From Synechococcus sp. CBW1002 (GTDB lineage Bacteria; Cyanobacteriota; Cyanobacteriia; PCC-6307; Cyanobiaceae), in NCBI RefSeq assembly GCF_015840915.1, contig NZ_CP060398.1:1302001-1366000 (forward strand): DNA of 64,000 bases. Reading direction: 5' to 3'. The position numbers were made by a program, and so were the translations under genes. The notes beneath the pieces are model-generated. The model was given only the letters and a program-made list of their open reading frames with translations. It was not told the DNA's origin and did no database searches. Shown piece by piece: positions 1 through 8,414 of the stretch (within the stretch, counting starts at the first letter, position 1; every line of letters starts with the position of its first letter).

Positions 1-1247
1 TCCATCCAGCGCAGCAGGCTGAGGGTGAGCACCTTCACCCCGACCGCCAGGGCTGCTTCATCCGGCGCGAAGGTGTTGCTGTGCAGGGGCGTGCAACCCG
101 TGGCACCGGCCACCCCGAGGCGGAACATGGTGCCGCGGGTGCCCTGCTGCAGCTCGGCAAAATCCTCCGCCCCCAGCGAGGGCTGCTCCAGCCAGCGCAC
201 CTGATCGCGTCCCAGCAGTTCGGTGGCGGCCTCCGCCACCAGCTCGGTGAGTTCCGGATCGTTGTGCACCGGCGGTGAGATGCAGCGGTAGCGCACCCGG
301 GCTTCGCCGCCATGGCCCCGGCAGAGGGCCTGGACCGTGTCCTCGATCCAGCCAGGCAGCTGGGAATGGAGCTCCAGATCCAGGCAGCGCACGGTGCCGA
401 GCAGACGCACGTGATCGGCGATCACGTTGAAGGCCTTGCCCCCCTCGATCCGGCCGAAGCTCACCACCACGGGATGGAGTGCATCGAGCCGCCGGCTGAT
501 CGCCTCCTGCAGACCACTCACCACCCGCGCCGCGATCCAGATGGCATCGGTGGACTGGTGCGGGCGGGCGCCATGACCTCCTTCGCCGAGCACCTCCACC
601 TCCAGCTCGCCGGCTGCGGCGGTGAGGCTGCCGCAGCGCACCCCGATCGAACCCACCGCCAGGCTGGGGAACACGTGCACACCGAACAGGGCCTGTACCC
701 CCTCCATGGCGCCATCGGCCCGCATCCAGGCTGCACCCTGGGCCGTCTCTTCGGCGGGCTGGAACAGCAGCCGCACCCGCGCCGTCAGCAGCCCGGCAAG
801 GGGAGCCAGCACGTGCGCCACCCCCAGTCCCACGGCGGTGTGCAGATCGTGGCCGCAGGCATGCATCAGCCCCTGGCGGGTGGAGGCGTAGTCGAGGCCG
901 GTGCGCTCCTCCACCGGCAGGGCATCCATGTCGACCCGCAGGGCCACCAGGGGCACGTCCGGCCCCTCAGGCCCCAGTTCGGCCAGCACGCCGGTGCGGC
1001 CCACCCCCTCACGTACCCGCCAGCCCCAGCGACGCAGCTCGCCGGCCACCAGGGCAGCGGTCTGCTGCTCATGGCCGCTGAGCTCGGGATGGCGGTGGAT
1101 GTGGCGGCGCAGCTGAATCAGCTCCGGCAAGACCTCGGCCAGGCTGGCCTCGAGGCCGAGACGCTGCCAGTCTGCCAGCGGATGGGCACCGCAACCGGGC
1201 GCCGCGGCTCGGGGGGTGTCGGATCCGGTGGCGAGGGGCAGGGGCAT
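1..1247 (-). CDS. M20-family amidohydrolase (N-acyl-amino-acid / hippurate hydrolase type), C-terminus cut by window edge
   Basis: Metal-dependent hydrolase of the M20/amidohydrolase family, which removes acyl groups from N-acyl amino acids or related amides in the cytoplasm. At least 415 residues are visible; the end lies off the window. Family marks in order: LRRHIHRHPELSGHE near residue 47, ALRVDMDALPVEE (metal-ligand Asp), MHACGHDLHTAVGLG (metal-ligand Cys/His), LFQPAEE (metal and catalytic Glu), and EVEVLGEGGHGARPH at the lid domain. The HACGHD cysteine places it with the hippurate/IAA-amino-acid hydrolase branch rather than DapE. It starts 11 bases after the stop of the TPR gene and is the third gene of a ruvB-TPR-amidohydrolase unit. 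The physiological substrate cannot be told from sequence. Confidence 0.9.
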   Translation of the reverse strand, partial: MPLPLATGSDTPRAAAPGCGAHPLADWQRLGLEASLAEVLPELIQLRRHIHRHPELSGHEQQTAALVAGELRRWGWRVREGVGRTGVLAELGPEGPDVPLVALRVDMDALPVEERTGLDYASTRQGLMHACGHDLHTAVGLGVAHVLAPLAGLLTARVRLLFQPAEETAQGAAWMRADGAMEGVQALFGVHVFPSLAVGSIGVRCGSLTAAAGELEVEVLGEGGHGARPHQSTDAIWIAARVVSGLQEAISRRLDALHPVVVSFGRIEGGKAFNVIADHVRLLGTVRCLDLELHSQLPGWIEDTVQALCRGHGGEARVRYRCISPPVHNDPELTELVAEAATELLGRDQVRWLEQPSLGAEDFAELQQGTRGTMFRLGVAGATGCTPLHSNTFAPDEAALAVGVKVLTLSLLRWM

Positions 1248-1258
1248 CGAGGGGATTG

Positions 1259-2152
1259 TCAGGAGGCCAGAGCCAGGAACTGGGCCAGAGCCTGCACGGG
1301 CACGGGTGGCCAGCGCCGTATCCGCAACAGCCATTCTTCCTGGCGATAGCGCGGATCGAGACCGGAGGCCGCCGCCCAGTTGCTCTCGGCTTCCCCCTGA
1401 GCCCCCTGCCGCCAGAGCAGGGCGGTGAGACCGGCGCGGGCATCGGCGAACAGGGGGTAACGGCGGATCAGCTGGCGGAACTGGCGTTCGGCGGCCTCGA
1501 GATCCCCCAGCTGGAAAGCGGCCAGGGCAGCACTGGAGCGAGCCATGGCGAAACCGGGACGGGCCAGGTCAGCCGCGTCATAGCAGCGTCGCGCCTCGGT
1601 CCAGTCGCCCTGGGAGCCGCGCACGTTGCCGAGGTTGTAGAGCGCCGAGGCGTCAGCGGGATCCCGCTCCAGGATCCAGGTGTAGTCGGCGGCGGCGGCC
1701 TGCCAGCGCTGCAGTGCCTCCTCGGCCGTTCCCCGGTTGAGGTGGGGATCGGGGTTGAGCGGATCGAGCGCCATGGCGCGGCCCTGGTCTTCGATGGCGC
1801 CCTCGGGGTCGCCCAGGGCCAGCCGCACATTGCCGCGGTTGCTCCAGGCCGCGGCCTGGCTGGGGTCCTGTTCCAGCACACCATCCCAGAGAATCAGGGC
1901 TTCGCTGAAGCGGCCGTCGCGGCTGGCGGCCAGGGCCTGCTCGAACTGCTCGGGCAGGCTCACGCCAGGCCTGGCTGAGATCGGAGCGGCAGCGAGGGCC
2001 GGCAGGGGTAGCAGCAGGATCAGGGCCAGCGCCACCGCCAGGATCAGCAGAGCCGCGGCCAGATGACGCCCAGCCCCGCCCGGGGTCGCCGGTGACGGCA
2101 TGGCGGAGTCGGTGGTGTCCGTGGCGTCGGTGGCCACAGTGGCGTCAGTCAT
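1259..2152 (-). CDS. Membrane-anchored or secreted TPR-repeat protein
   Basis: A 297-residue tetratricopeptide-repeat protein of unknown partner. A polar Thr/Asp-rich N-terminus is followed by one hydrophobic segment (about residues 31-55, ending LPLPALAAA), which could be a signal peptide or anchor. The rest is a run of TPR units with signatures such as [36 protein letters not shown] and [18 protein letters not shown], so it probably acts as a periplasmic or lumenal scaffold. The ATG overlaps the ruvB stop codon (ATGA, four bases), which indicates translational coupling. The hydrophobic stretch and the TPR motifs are read directly; the location is inferred. Confidence 0.85.
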   Translation of the reverse strand: MTDATVATDATDTTDSAMPSPATPGGAGRHLAAALLILAVALALILLLPLPALAAAPISARPGVSLPEQFEQALAASRDGRFSEALILWDGVLEQDPSQAAAWSNRGNVRLALGDPEGAIEDQGRAMALDPLNPDPHLNRGTAEEALQRWQAAAADYTWILERDPADASALYNLGNVRGSQGDWTEARRCYDAADLARPGFAMARSSAALAAFQLGDLEAAERQFRQLIRRYPLFADARAGLTALLWRQGAQGEAESNWAAASGLDPRYRQEEWLLRIRRWPPVPVQALAQFLALAS

Positions 2153-3246
2153 CGCGGCCCCTCCGCGCCGAGCTGGGCCGCGCCAGGGCCAGAGCCGGCC
2201 GCGGCGAGATGGGCACGACCCGCCTCGGTCACCACCCGACCCCGTGGGGTGCGCTGCAGAAAACCCAGCTGCAGCAGGTAGGGCTCCACCACCGCTTCCA
2301 GGGTGGTGGGGTCTTCACCGAGGCCCGCCGCCAGGGTGTCGAGCCCCACCGGCCCGCCTCCATACCCCTCCAGCAGCAGGCCGAGCAGGCGCCGGTCGCA
2401 GGCATCAAGACCGCGCCCATCGACCCGATGCAGCCGCAGAGCCTGATCCACCAGGGTCGCGTCGATGCGGCCATGACCCGCCACCTCCGCCACGTCGCGC
2501 ACACGGCGCAGCAGCCGGTTGGCGATGCGGGGCGTGCCCCTGCAGCGACGCGCCACCTCGAGCGCGGCTTCCGGCTCCAGCGCGATCGCCAGCAGCCCCG
2601 CCGCCCGCTGCACGATCGCCTGCAGATCGGGCAGGTCGTAGAACTCGAGCCGCTGGATCAGGCCGAAACGGTCCCGCAGGGGGGAACTCAGGGCACCGGC
2701 CCTGGTGGTGGCCCCCACCAGGGTGAACGGCGCCACCGGCAGGCTGCGGGTGCGGGCCGTGGCGCCCTTGCCCACGGTGAGATCCAGGCGGAAGTCTTCC
2801 ATCGCCGGGTAGAGGATTTCCTCCGCCACCCGGTTGAGCCGGTGGATTTCGTCGATGAACAGCAGATCGTGGGGCTGAAGGTTGACCAGCAGCCCCACGA
2901 TGTCGCGCGGGCGCTCCAGGGCAGGGGCGCTGGTGATCCGGCAGCGCACGCCCAGTTCCTCGGCCAGCACCAGGGCCATGGTGGTCTTGCCCAGGCCCGG
3001 CGGGCCATGCAGCAGCACGTGATCGAGGGCCTCCTTGCGGCTGCGGGTGGCCTCCACCGCGATGCCGAGCACCTGCTTGAGCTCATGCTGGCCGATGTAA
3101 TCGACCAGGCGTTTCGGCCGCAGCCCGTCTTCCCGCAGCACTGGAGCGGTCTGTTCACCCGTGTCGGGGGCGGCTGGATCGACCAGCCGGGCGGCGACAC
3201 TGCCCCGGCGGGGAGCCGCACCTGCGCCGGAGGAGACGATCGCCAT
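2149..3246 (-). CDS. ruvB: Holliday junction branch migration DNA helicase RuvB
   Basis: AAA+ motor of the RuvABC resolvasome; the hexameric ring drives branch migration of Holliday junctions. 365 residues. Walker [11 protein letters not shown] is at about residues 80-89 and Walker [11 protein letters not shown] follows. Sensor and arginine-finger context ([18 protein letters not shown]) and the winged-helix C-terminus ([17 protein letters not shown]) are intact. The frame stays open far upstream, but the family N-terminus and the divergent smpB promoter support the ATG at 3246. It has about 40 extra N-terminal residues before the conserved [11 protein letters not shown] block, as in other picocyanobacterial RuvB proteins. 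First gene of a coupled unit with the TPR gene. Confidence 0.97.
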   Translation of the reverse strand: MAIVSSGAGAAPRRGSVAARLVDPAAPDTGEQTAPVLREDGLRPKRLVDYIGQHELKQVLGIAVEATRSRKEALDHVLLHGPPGLGKTTMALVLAEELGVRCRITSAPALERPRDIVGLLVNLQPHDLLFIDEIHRLNRVAEEILYPAMEDFRLDLTVGKGATARTRSLPVAPFTLVGATTRAGALSSPLRDRFGLIQRLEFYDLPDLQAIVQRAAGLLAIALEPEAALEVARRCRGTPRIANRLLRRVRDVAEVAGHGRIDATLVDQALRLHRVDGRGLDACDRRLLGLLLEGYGGGPVGLDTLAAGLGEDPTTLEAVVEPYLLQLGFLQRTPRGRVVTEAGRAHLAAAGSGPGAAQLGAEGPR

Positions 3247-3270
3247 GGTTGGAGGGTACCGGCCGCTGCC

Positions 3271-3276
3271 TAGGGT
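3271..3276 (+). promoter_or_regulatory. Candidate -10 element (TAGGGT) upstream of smpB
   Basis: TAGGGT lies 39 bases before the smpB start in the short ruvB-smpB divergent gap. A weak TTGGAG sits 16 bases upstream at 3249-3254. The same hexamer recurs before several other genes in this window, which is the main reason to call it. Confidence 0.35.
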
Positions 3277-3315
3277 CGGGGGGCAGGCGATACCCAACGG
3301 ACAGGCGGCAGGGAG

Positions 3316-3813
3316 ATGGCGAAGGGCGGAGGAAAGAAAGCCGCCAAGGCACGGCGCGATGCCGCCAACCGGCTGCTGGCCGACAACCGCTTTGCCCGGC
3401 ATCAGTACGAGATCCTCGAAACCCTCGAATGCGGCATCGAGCTGCTGGGCACCGAGGTGAAATCGGTGCGGGCGGGCCAGGCGAATCTGCGCGATGGCTT
3501 CTGCCTGATCCGCAGCGGCGAGATCCAGCTGCACAACGTCCACATCTCGCCCCATAGCCACGCCGGCCGCTACTTCAACCACGAACCGTTGCGGGTGCGG
3601 CGGCTGCTGGCCCACCGGCGCGAAATCGACAAGCTGCGCAGTGCCCTCGACCAGAAGGGCCTCACCCTGATCCCTCTTAATTTGCATCTGAAGGGCTCAT
3701 GGATCAAGGTGACCCTCGGCCTCGGCAAGGGCCGCAAGCTGCACGACAAGCGCCACGAAGAGAAGAGCAAGCAGGAGGCCAAAGAGGCCCGGGCGGCCAT
3801 CGCCCGCCTCTGA
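3316..3813 (+). CDS. smpB: SsrA-binding protein SmpB
   Basis: tmRNA-binding partner in trans-translation; it carries alanyl-tmRNA to stalled ribosomes. 165 residues, normal for the family. Clear SmpB core: [37 protein letters not shown], and [20 protein letters not shown], followed by the basic tail [18 protein letters not shown] that inserts into the mRNA channel. The ATG is preceded by GGAG (AGGGAG at 3309-3314). Divergent from ruvB and convergent with the downstream kinase gene. No tmRNA gene was found next to it. Confidence 0.97.
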   Translation: MAKGGGKKAAKARRDAANRLLADNRFARHQYEILETLECGIELLGTEVKSVRAGQANLRDGFCLIRSGEIQLHNVHISPHSHAGRYFNHEPLRVRRLLAHRREIDKLRSALDQKGLTLIPLNLHLKGSWIKVTLGLGKGRKLHDKRHEEKSKQEAKEARAAIARL

Positions 3814-3823
3814 TCAGCACCAG

Positions 3824-3839
3824 CCCCTGGGCTCAGGGG
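3824..3839. terminator. Small hairpin between convergent smpB and kinase genes
   Basis: Six-base stem CCCCTG / CAGGGG with a 4-base loop, overlapping the stop codon of the leftward kinase gene. There is no T-tract, so at best it is a weak bidirectional terminator. Confidence 0.25.
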
Positions 3840-5920
3840 GTGTCGGTGGGCGGCGGTGGTGGCTGGATCGGGGCTGTGGATGGAACCTTGGGACGGATGG
3901 GGGCCGCAGAGCCGGGTGTCGGGGATGGGGTGGAGCTCTGCTCCTGAGGCGCGCCAGGGATGCGTGTCTCGGGTGGCTCGGCCTCGGGAACGGCGTTCTG
4001 GGGCTCTGGTTCCGGCTCCTGGGGGGGTGGCGGATCAGCTCGCAGCGACAGGGTGATCTGGGCCGGCGCCAGCCCCTCGTTCGTGACCAGCAACTGCACG
4101 GGCGAGCGGGCCTGCGCCGGCAGACTCACCACGCGCAAAGGACCACTGGCCTCGAGCACACTGCCATCGGCGGCGAATACGGTCATCTGCATCAGGGGTG
4201 AGCCGTTCACGCCCAGCACCAGGCGGTGGTTGGCGGGGAGCTGGATCGGAAACAGACGGGCACCACCGGCGTCCACATCGGCCGAGAGGGCCTGAACGTC
4301 CTGGGATCGGGTCTTGATCGGCTCGATCCGCATGCCGGCCAGGCCCTGCTCCGCAGCGGCGTACCAGAGCTGGCGGAAGGGCTCCGGCGGAATCTCGGTG
4401 CCGATGCGACCGGGCAGCAGGTTCTGGGCGCTGCCGGAGACGAGCTGGCGCAGCACGGCGGAACTGAGGCCCTGCCCCACCAGAGCCTGCTGCCGCTGCT
4501 CCCAGTCGGCCTGGCTGTAGGTGCCGAGGCGGCGACGCACCGCCAGTGGCAACTGCTCTACCCGTGCCAGCCATTCTTCGGCTAGTTCGTTCCACACCTT
4601 GCGCAGCGGCGCGTCTTCGCTGGAATCGCTGGGAAGCCGTCCGCGCCGCTCCGGGAACTGGGCCAGCAGGCTGGCATCCACGAGCCGCAGGAACCAGGGC
4701 CGATCCACCTGCATGGCCCGCAACCGATTGAGCAGCTGCTGACGTTGGTCCACCTCCTCGGGGGGCAGGCTCTCGCCGGCGGCCAGACTCGCCTCCGGGA
4801 TCCTGGGGGCGGCCGTGCGGCCGCGGCTCAGCCACCACCAACCGCCGGCCGTGCCCACGATGGCCGAGAACACCAGGGCCAGCACCACCGGCCAGACGCC
4901 GTTCTCGGCCTCCTCCTCCTTGGCCTCCTGGCGGCTGCGCCGCGGGGCCGCCGCCCCCATGGCGGGCAGCGGCTGGCTCTCGGCCAGGCCGACAAGGGGC
5001 AGTTCCGGCGCGACGGGGCCAGGCAGCGGTGACGGTGCAGGCGCCACCAGCACCAGCGTGCGATCCGCGCGGGGCACCGGGCCGGTGCTGTCCGGCATGG
5101 GGAGAGCCTGCAGTGCGGCCAGAGCCTGGGCGGCGCTGGCGAACCGGCTGGCCGGATCCCGCTGCAGCAGTCGCTCCAGCTGGAGGCGCAGCTCTGGTTC
5201 GGCGTCGAGGGTCGCCGGCCAGCGCCATTCCAGGCTGACCGGATCGAGCAGGGAGGCCGGCGGCTCGCCGCTCAGCAGCACCAGGGCCGTGACGCCGAGG
5301 GCATGCAGATCCATCCAGGGCTGAGCTGCGCCGCCCTGGGCCAGCTCCGGGGGCGCATAGCCCGCTGTGGCCACGACGCCGCCGCCCACCAGGCCGAAAT
5401 CCAGCAGCACCGGCTGGCCATCCCGATCGCGGCGCAGCAGATTGGCCGGACAGAGATCGCCGTGGACCAGCTCCTGGCTGTGCAGGGCCACCAGCACCGG
5501 CAGCAGCTGGCGAAGCAGCAGTAGCAGCTCCCCCCCGCCGAACACAAGCTGGCGCTCGGCGCGGGCCTCGAGCAGCTCCTGGTAGGTGCGCCCGTCCTGC
5601 CACTCCCGCACCAGCCAGAGGTCATCGCCAGCGGTGATCGCGCCACCGAAACGCGGCACCTGCGGATGGAGCACCGTCTGCAGCTGGCTCCAGCGGCGCC
5701 GAGCACCCTCCTGATCCGCCGCAGGACCCAGCTGGCGCAGGGCCATCAAGGCCCCGCCAGCCAGCTGGTCACTGGCCCGCCATAACCGCCCCTGAACCGG
5801 GGCGGCGTCATCGCTGGGGGCACTGAGGCACTGCTCCAGCTGGTAGCGCTCGCCGATCAGATGGCCAACCTCCGGCGGAGCAGGCGCCTCGGCGGGGCTG
5901 GGATCGGAAGGGGTCGCCAT
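3833..5920 (-). CDS. Atypical membrane-spanning Ser/Thr protein kinase-like protein
   Basis: 695 residues: an N-terminal protein-kinase-like domain (about 20-265), a linker, one membrane helix (about 342-368, WPVVLALVFSAIVGTAGGWWW), and a C-terminal extracytoplasmic domain ending in a Pro/Glu-rich tail of about 70 residues. Kinase marks are partly degenerate. The catalytic loop reads LVHGDLCPANLL (HGD in place of HRD) and DFG is kept (LLDFGLVGG), as is GYAPPELAQGG. No glycine-rich loop is obvious, and the usual VAIK lysine position reads ALRQL. It may be a weakly active kinase or a pseudokinase sensor. ATG 5920 shares one base with the cysteine synthase stop; an upstream extension in frame exists but is less likely. 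Target unknown. Confidence 0.8.
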   Translation of the reverse strand: MATPSDPSPAEAPAPPEVGHLIGERYQLEQCLSAPSDDAAPVQGRLWRASDQLAGGALMALRQLGPAADQEGARRRWSQLQTVLHPQVPRFGGAITAGDDLWLVREWQDGRTYQELLEARAERQLVFGGGELLLLLRQLLPVLVALHSQELVHGDLCPANLLRRDRDGQPVLLDFGLVGGGVVATAGYAPPELAQGGAAQPWMDLHALGVTALVLLSGEPPASLLDPVSLEWRWPATLDAEPELRLQLERLLQRDPASRFASAAQALAALQALPMPDSTGPVPRADRTLVLVAPAPSPLPGPVAPELPLVGLAESQPLPAMGAAAPRRSRQEAKEEEAENGVWPVVLALVFSAIVGTAGGWWWLSRGRTAAPRIPEASLAAGESLPPEEVDQRQQLLNRLRAMQVDRPWFLRLVDASLLAQFPERRGRLPSDSSEDAPLRKVWNELAEEWLARVEQLPLAVRRRLGTYSQADWEQRQQALVGQGLSSAVLRQLVSGSAQNLLPGRIGTEIPPEPFRQLWYAAAEQGLAGMRIEPIKTRSQDVQALSADVDAGGARLFPIQLPANHRLVLGVNGSPLMQMTVFAADGSVLEASGPLRVVSLPAQARSPVQLLVTNEGLAPAQITLSLRADPPPPQEPEPEPQNAVPEAEPPETRIPGAPQEQSSTPSPTPGSAAPIRPKVPSTAPIQPPPPPTDTP

Positions 5921-6924
5921 CAGGACGGGGATTGAGCGCCGTCGCGGTCGGGCTGATGCAGACCGCGGCTCTCCAGCCAAGCGCGGTCGTAGAGCCGCGA
6001 ACGGTAGCGGTCACCGCTATCGCACAGCACGGTCACGATGCGATGGCCAGGCCCGAGGCGGCGGGCCGTTTCCACGGCCGCGGCCACGTTGATGCCCACC
6101 GAGCCGCCCAGAAACAGACCCTCCTGCCAGAGCAGCTGGTAGATCGTGTCGAGGGCAGCCTGATCGTCGATGCGCACGGCGTCATCGATCGGCGCCCCTT
6201 CCAGGTTGGCGGTGACGCGGCTGTTGCCGATGCCCTCGGTGATCGAGCGGCCCTCGGCCTGCAGTGCGCCGGTCCTGGCCCAGCTGTAGAGGGCGCTGCC
6301 GTGGGGATCGGCCAGCACGCAGCGCACCGCCGGATTCTTCTCCTTGAGATACAGGGCCACGCCGGCGTAGGTGCCCCCCGTGCCGGTGGCGGCCACCCAG
6401 GCATCCACCCGACCTTCGGTCTGCTCCCAGATTTCCGGAGCGGTGCTGTTGTAGTGGGCGCGGCGATTGGCCAGATTGTCGAACTGGTTGGCCCAGACGG
6501 CTCCGGGGGTTTCGGCGGCGATGCGGCCCGAGAGTCTCACGTAGTTGTTCGGGTCGCGGTAGGGCACCGCCGGCACGGTGCGCACTTCGGCGCCGAGGCT
6601 GCGCAGCAGGCCGATCTTCTCGGCCGACTGGGTGTCCGGAATCACGATCAGGGCCCTGTAACCGCGGGCATTGCAGAGGTGGGTCAGACCGATGCCGGTG
6701 TTGCCCGCCGTGCCCTCCACCACTGTGCCGCCGGGCTGCAACAGCCCCTGCTCCTCCGCTTCCAGCAGGATGCCGAGGGCGGCCCGATCCTTGACGGAGC
6801 CGCCGGGGTTCATGAACTCGGCCTTGCCGAGGATGTCGCAACCGGTGAGGGCGCTCAGGGCCGCCAGGCGGATCAGGGGGGTGTGGCCGACTGCGCCGAC
6901 AAACCCCTCAGTCGTACCGCCCAT
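5920..6924 (-). CDS. cysK: PLP-dependent cysteine synthase (O-acetylserine sulfhydrylase family)
   Basis: Makes cysteine from O-acetylserine and sulfide using PLP. 334 residues. The PLP lysine is in NPGGSVKDRAALG, the substrate/PLP loop in VEGTAGNTGIGLTHLC, and the phosphate-binding glycine loop in AATGTGGTYAG. The SAGNTG loop of classical CysK reads TAGNTG here, as in some CysK2/CBS-like members, so the exact sulfur substrate is uncertain. The ATG at 6924 is chosen because the family begins near GFVGAVGHTPLIRL; a TTG at 6945 is the alternative. It is divergent from the ergothioneine genes, which consume a cysteine-derived sulfur, and is coupled by one base to the kinase gene. A serine acetyltransferase gene is present at 42.2 kb. 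Confidence 0.9.
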   Translation of the reverse strand: MGGTTEGFVGAVGHTPLIRLAALSALTGCDILGKAEFMNPGGSVKDRAALGILLEAEEQGLLQPGGTVVEGTAGNTGIGLTHLCNARGYRALIVIPDTQSAEKIGLLRSLGAEVRTVPAVPYRDPNNYVRLSGRIAAETPGAVWANQFDNLANRRAHYNSTAPEIWEQTEGRVDAWVAATGTGGTYAGVALYLKEKNPAVRCVLADPHGSALYSWARTGALQAEGRSITEGIGNSRVTANLEGAPIDDAVRIDDQAALDTIYQLLWQEGLFLGGSVGINVAAAVETARRLGPGHRIVTVLCDSGDRYRSRLYDRAWLESRGLHQPDRDGAQSPS

Positions 6925-6976
6925 CGCGCTGGCCTTCTCGAACAACGTTGCTGTGGGCGGATCGTAGGCAACTCCC

Positions 6977-6982
6977 TAGGGT
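6977..6982 (+). promoter_or_regulatory. Candidate -10 element (TAGGGT) upstream of egtB
   Basis: TAGGGT is 22 bases before the preferred egtB ATG in the divergent cysK-egtB gap. No good -35 box was found at 16-18 bases, so this call rests on recurrence of the hexamer elsewhere in the window. Confidence 0.3.
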
Positions 6983-7004
6983 CAGCCCAGAGGGCACGGC
7001 AGTG

Positions 7005-8414
7005 ATGGTTCCCCGGACGGGCACGGCGAGTGGACGGCCATCGCTGGTGACCCTGCGGCAGCGGCTGCGGCAGGTGCGCCAGATCAGCGAGCGCCTGATC
7101 GCTCCGTTGGAACCGGAAGACCTCTGCCTGCAGGGCATGGCCGACGCCAGTCCGCCCAAGTGGCACCTGGGCCACACCACCTGGTTCTTCGAGGAATTCC
7201 TGCTGCGGCCGGCACAGACCAGCGGCGCACCGGCTCCGGAGCTGTGGCGTTATCTGTTCAACAGCTACTACGACGCCGTGGGAGCGCGCCATCCGCGGCC
7301 GCAGCGGGGTCTGCTCAGCCGACCACCGATCGACGCGGTGCTGGCCTGGCGGCAGCAGGTGGATCAGGCCCTCGAGCTCCTGCTCGACCGAATGGAGGTC
7401 TGGCCCGAGGAACGGGCGCGCCCCAAGCTGGCGCTGCTCGAACTGGGGTTGCAACACGAGCAGCAGCATCAGGAGCTGCTGCTGATGGACCTGCTCGATG
7501 GGTTCAGCCGCAATCCCCTGGAGCCGGCCTACCGCGGCACTGGTGGCCGTGACCGGCCCAAGACAGCCGCTGCACTGATCAGCGATGGCCTCGACAACAG
7601 CGCGGTGGCCGTGCCCGCCTGGCACGACGACCCCGAAGGCCGCTTCCGCGCCCTGGCGCGCGCGCACGACGGCCCTGGCCACGAAGGCGCCGCTGCAGGC
7701 GGCGGCAGTGGACTGGCTGGCTGGCTGAGCTTCGCTGAGGGCCTGGTGGCGATCGGCCACCTGCCGGGCAGCGGCGGCCCCGAGGGTTCGCCCGGCGGTT
7801 TCGCCTTCGATAACGAGGGCCCCCGTCACCGCGTCTGGTTGGAGGGCTTCCAGATCGCCGAGCGGCTTGTGACCAACGCCGAGATGGCCGCCTTCATCGC
7901 CGCTGGGGGTTACGAGCAGCCCGAGTGGTGGATGAGCGAAGGCTGGGCGGTGGCCCGCGACCGCGGCTGGCGGGCTCCCCGCTACTGGCGCGGCGACGAC
8001 GAATTCACCCTGGCGGGCCGGCAGCCGCGGGATCCCCAGGCCCCGGTGCGGCACCTCAGCTGGTTTGAGGCCGATGCCTACGCCCGCTGGGCCGGGGCGC
8101 GGCTGCCCAGCGAAGCCGAGTGGGAAGTGGCGGCCGCCAGCGGCCGCCTGCCCCAGGCTTTCGGCCTGCTCTGGCAGTGGACCGCCAGTCCCTACCGGCC
8201 GTACCCGGGCTTCCAGCCCGCGGCCGGCGCCGTGGGCGAATACAACGGCAAATTCATGAGCTCCCAGATGGTGTTGCGCGGCAGCGGTTTCCTGACGCCA
8301 CCGGATCACCAGCGGCTCACCTACCGCAACTTCTACCCACCCGCCAGTCGCTGGATGGCGGCCGGACTGCGGCTGGCCCGCGATGGCGCCATGCGGGCCG
8401 GGGAGGCGGCATGA
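7005..8414 (+). CDS. egtB: Ergothioneine biosynthesis protein EgtB (hercynine oxygenase/sulfoxide synthase)
   Basis: Non-haem iron enzyme that joins hercynine to a cysteine-type thiol with O2 to give the sulfoxide precursor of ergothioneine. 469 residues. The N-terminal DinB-like domain has the iron-site histidines: PKWHLGHTTWFFEEF (about residues 47-61) and LQHEQQHQELLLMD (HX3HXE). The C-terminal formylglycine-generating-enzyme-like domain (about 250-465) contains FDNEGPRHRVWLEGF, VRHLSWFEADAYARWAG and LPSEAEWE. ATG 7005 is chosen (preceded by GTG); a TTG 57 bases upstream stays open. The stop overlaps the egtD start (ATGA). Whether it uses cysteine or gamma-glutamylcysteine cannot be read; no EgtA/EgtC gene is present nearby, which favours cysteine. 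Confidence 0.93.
   Translation: MVPRTGTASGRPSLVTLRQRLRQVRQISERLIAPLEPEDLCLQGMADASPPKWHLGHTTWFFEEFLLRPAQTSGAPAPELWRYLFNSYYDAVGARHPRPQRGLLSRPPIDAVLAWRQQVDQALELLLDRMEVWPEERARPKLALLELGLQHEQQHQELLLMDLLDGFSRNPLEPAYRGTGGRDRPKTAAALISDGLDNSAVAVPAWHDDPEGRFRALARAHDGPGHEGAAAGGGSGLAGWLSFAEGLVAIGHLPGSGGPEGSPGGFAFDNEGPRHRVWLEGFQIAERLVTNAEMAAFIAAGGYEQPEWWMSEGWAVARDRGWRAPRYWRGDDEFTLAGRQPRDPQAPVRHLSWFEADAYARWAGARLPSEAEWEVAAASGRLPQAFGLLWQWTASPYRPYPGFQPAAGAVGEYNGKFMSSQMVLRGSGFLTPPDHQRLTYRNFYPPASRWMAAGLRLARDGAMRAGEAA

Noticed and set aside
312-1349. Long plus-strand open frame (345 codons) over the amidohydrolase
   Set aside because: It lies opposite a clear M20 hydrolase with all metal motifs; its translation is His/Gly/Ala-rich antisense-type sequence. 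High G+C creates long shadow frames throughout the window, including 2092-3273, 5932-7005, 16932-17942 and 25368-27572.
3247-3315. tmRNA (ssrA) gene next to smpB
   Set aside because: The ruvB-smpB gap is only 69 bases and has no tRNA-like acceptor or tag reading frame.
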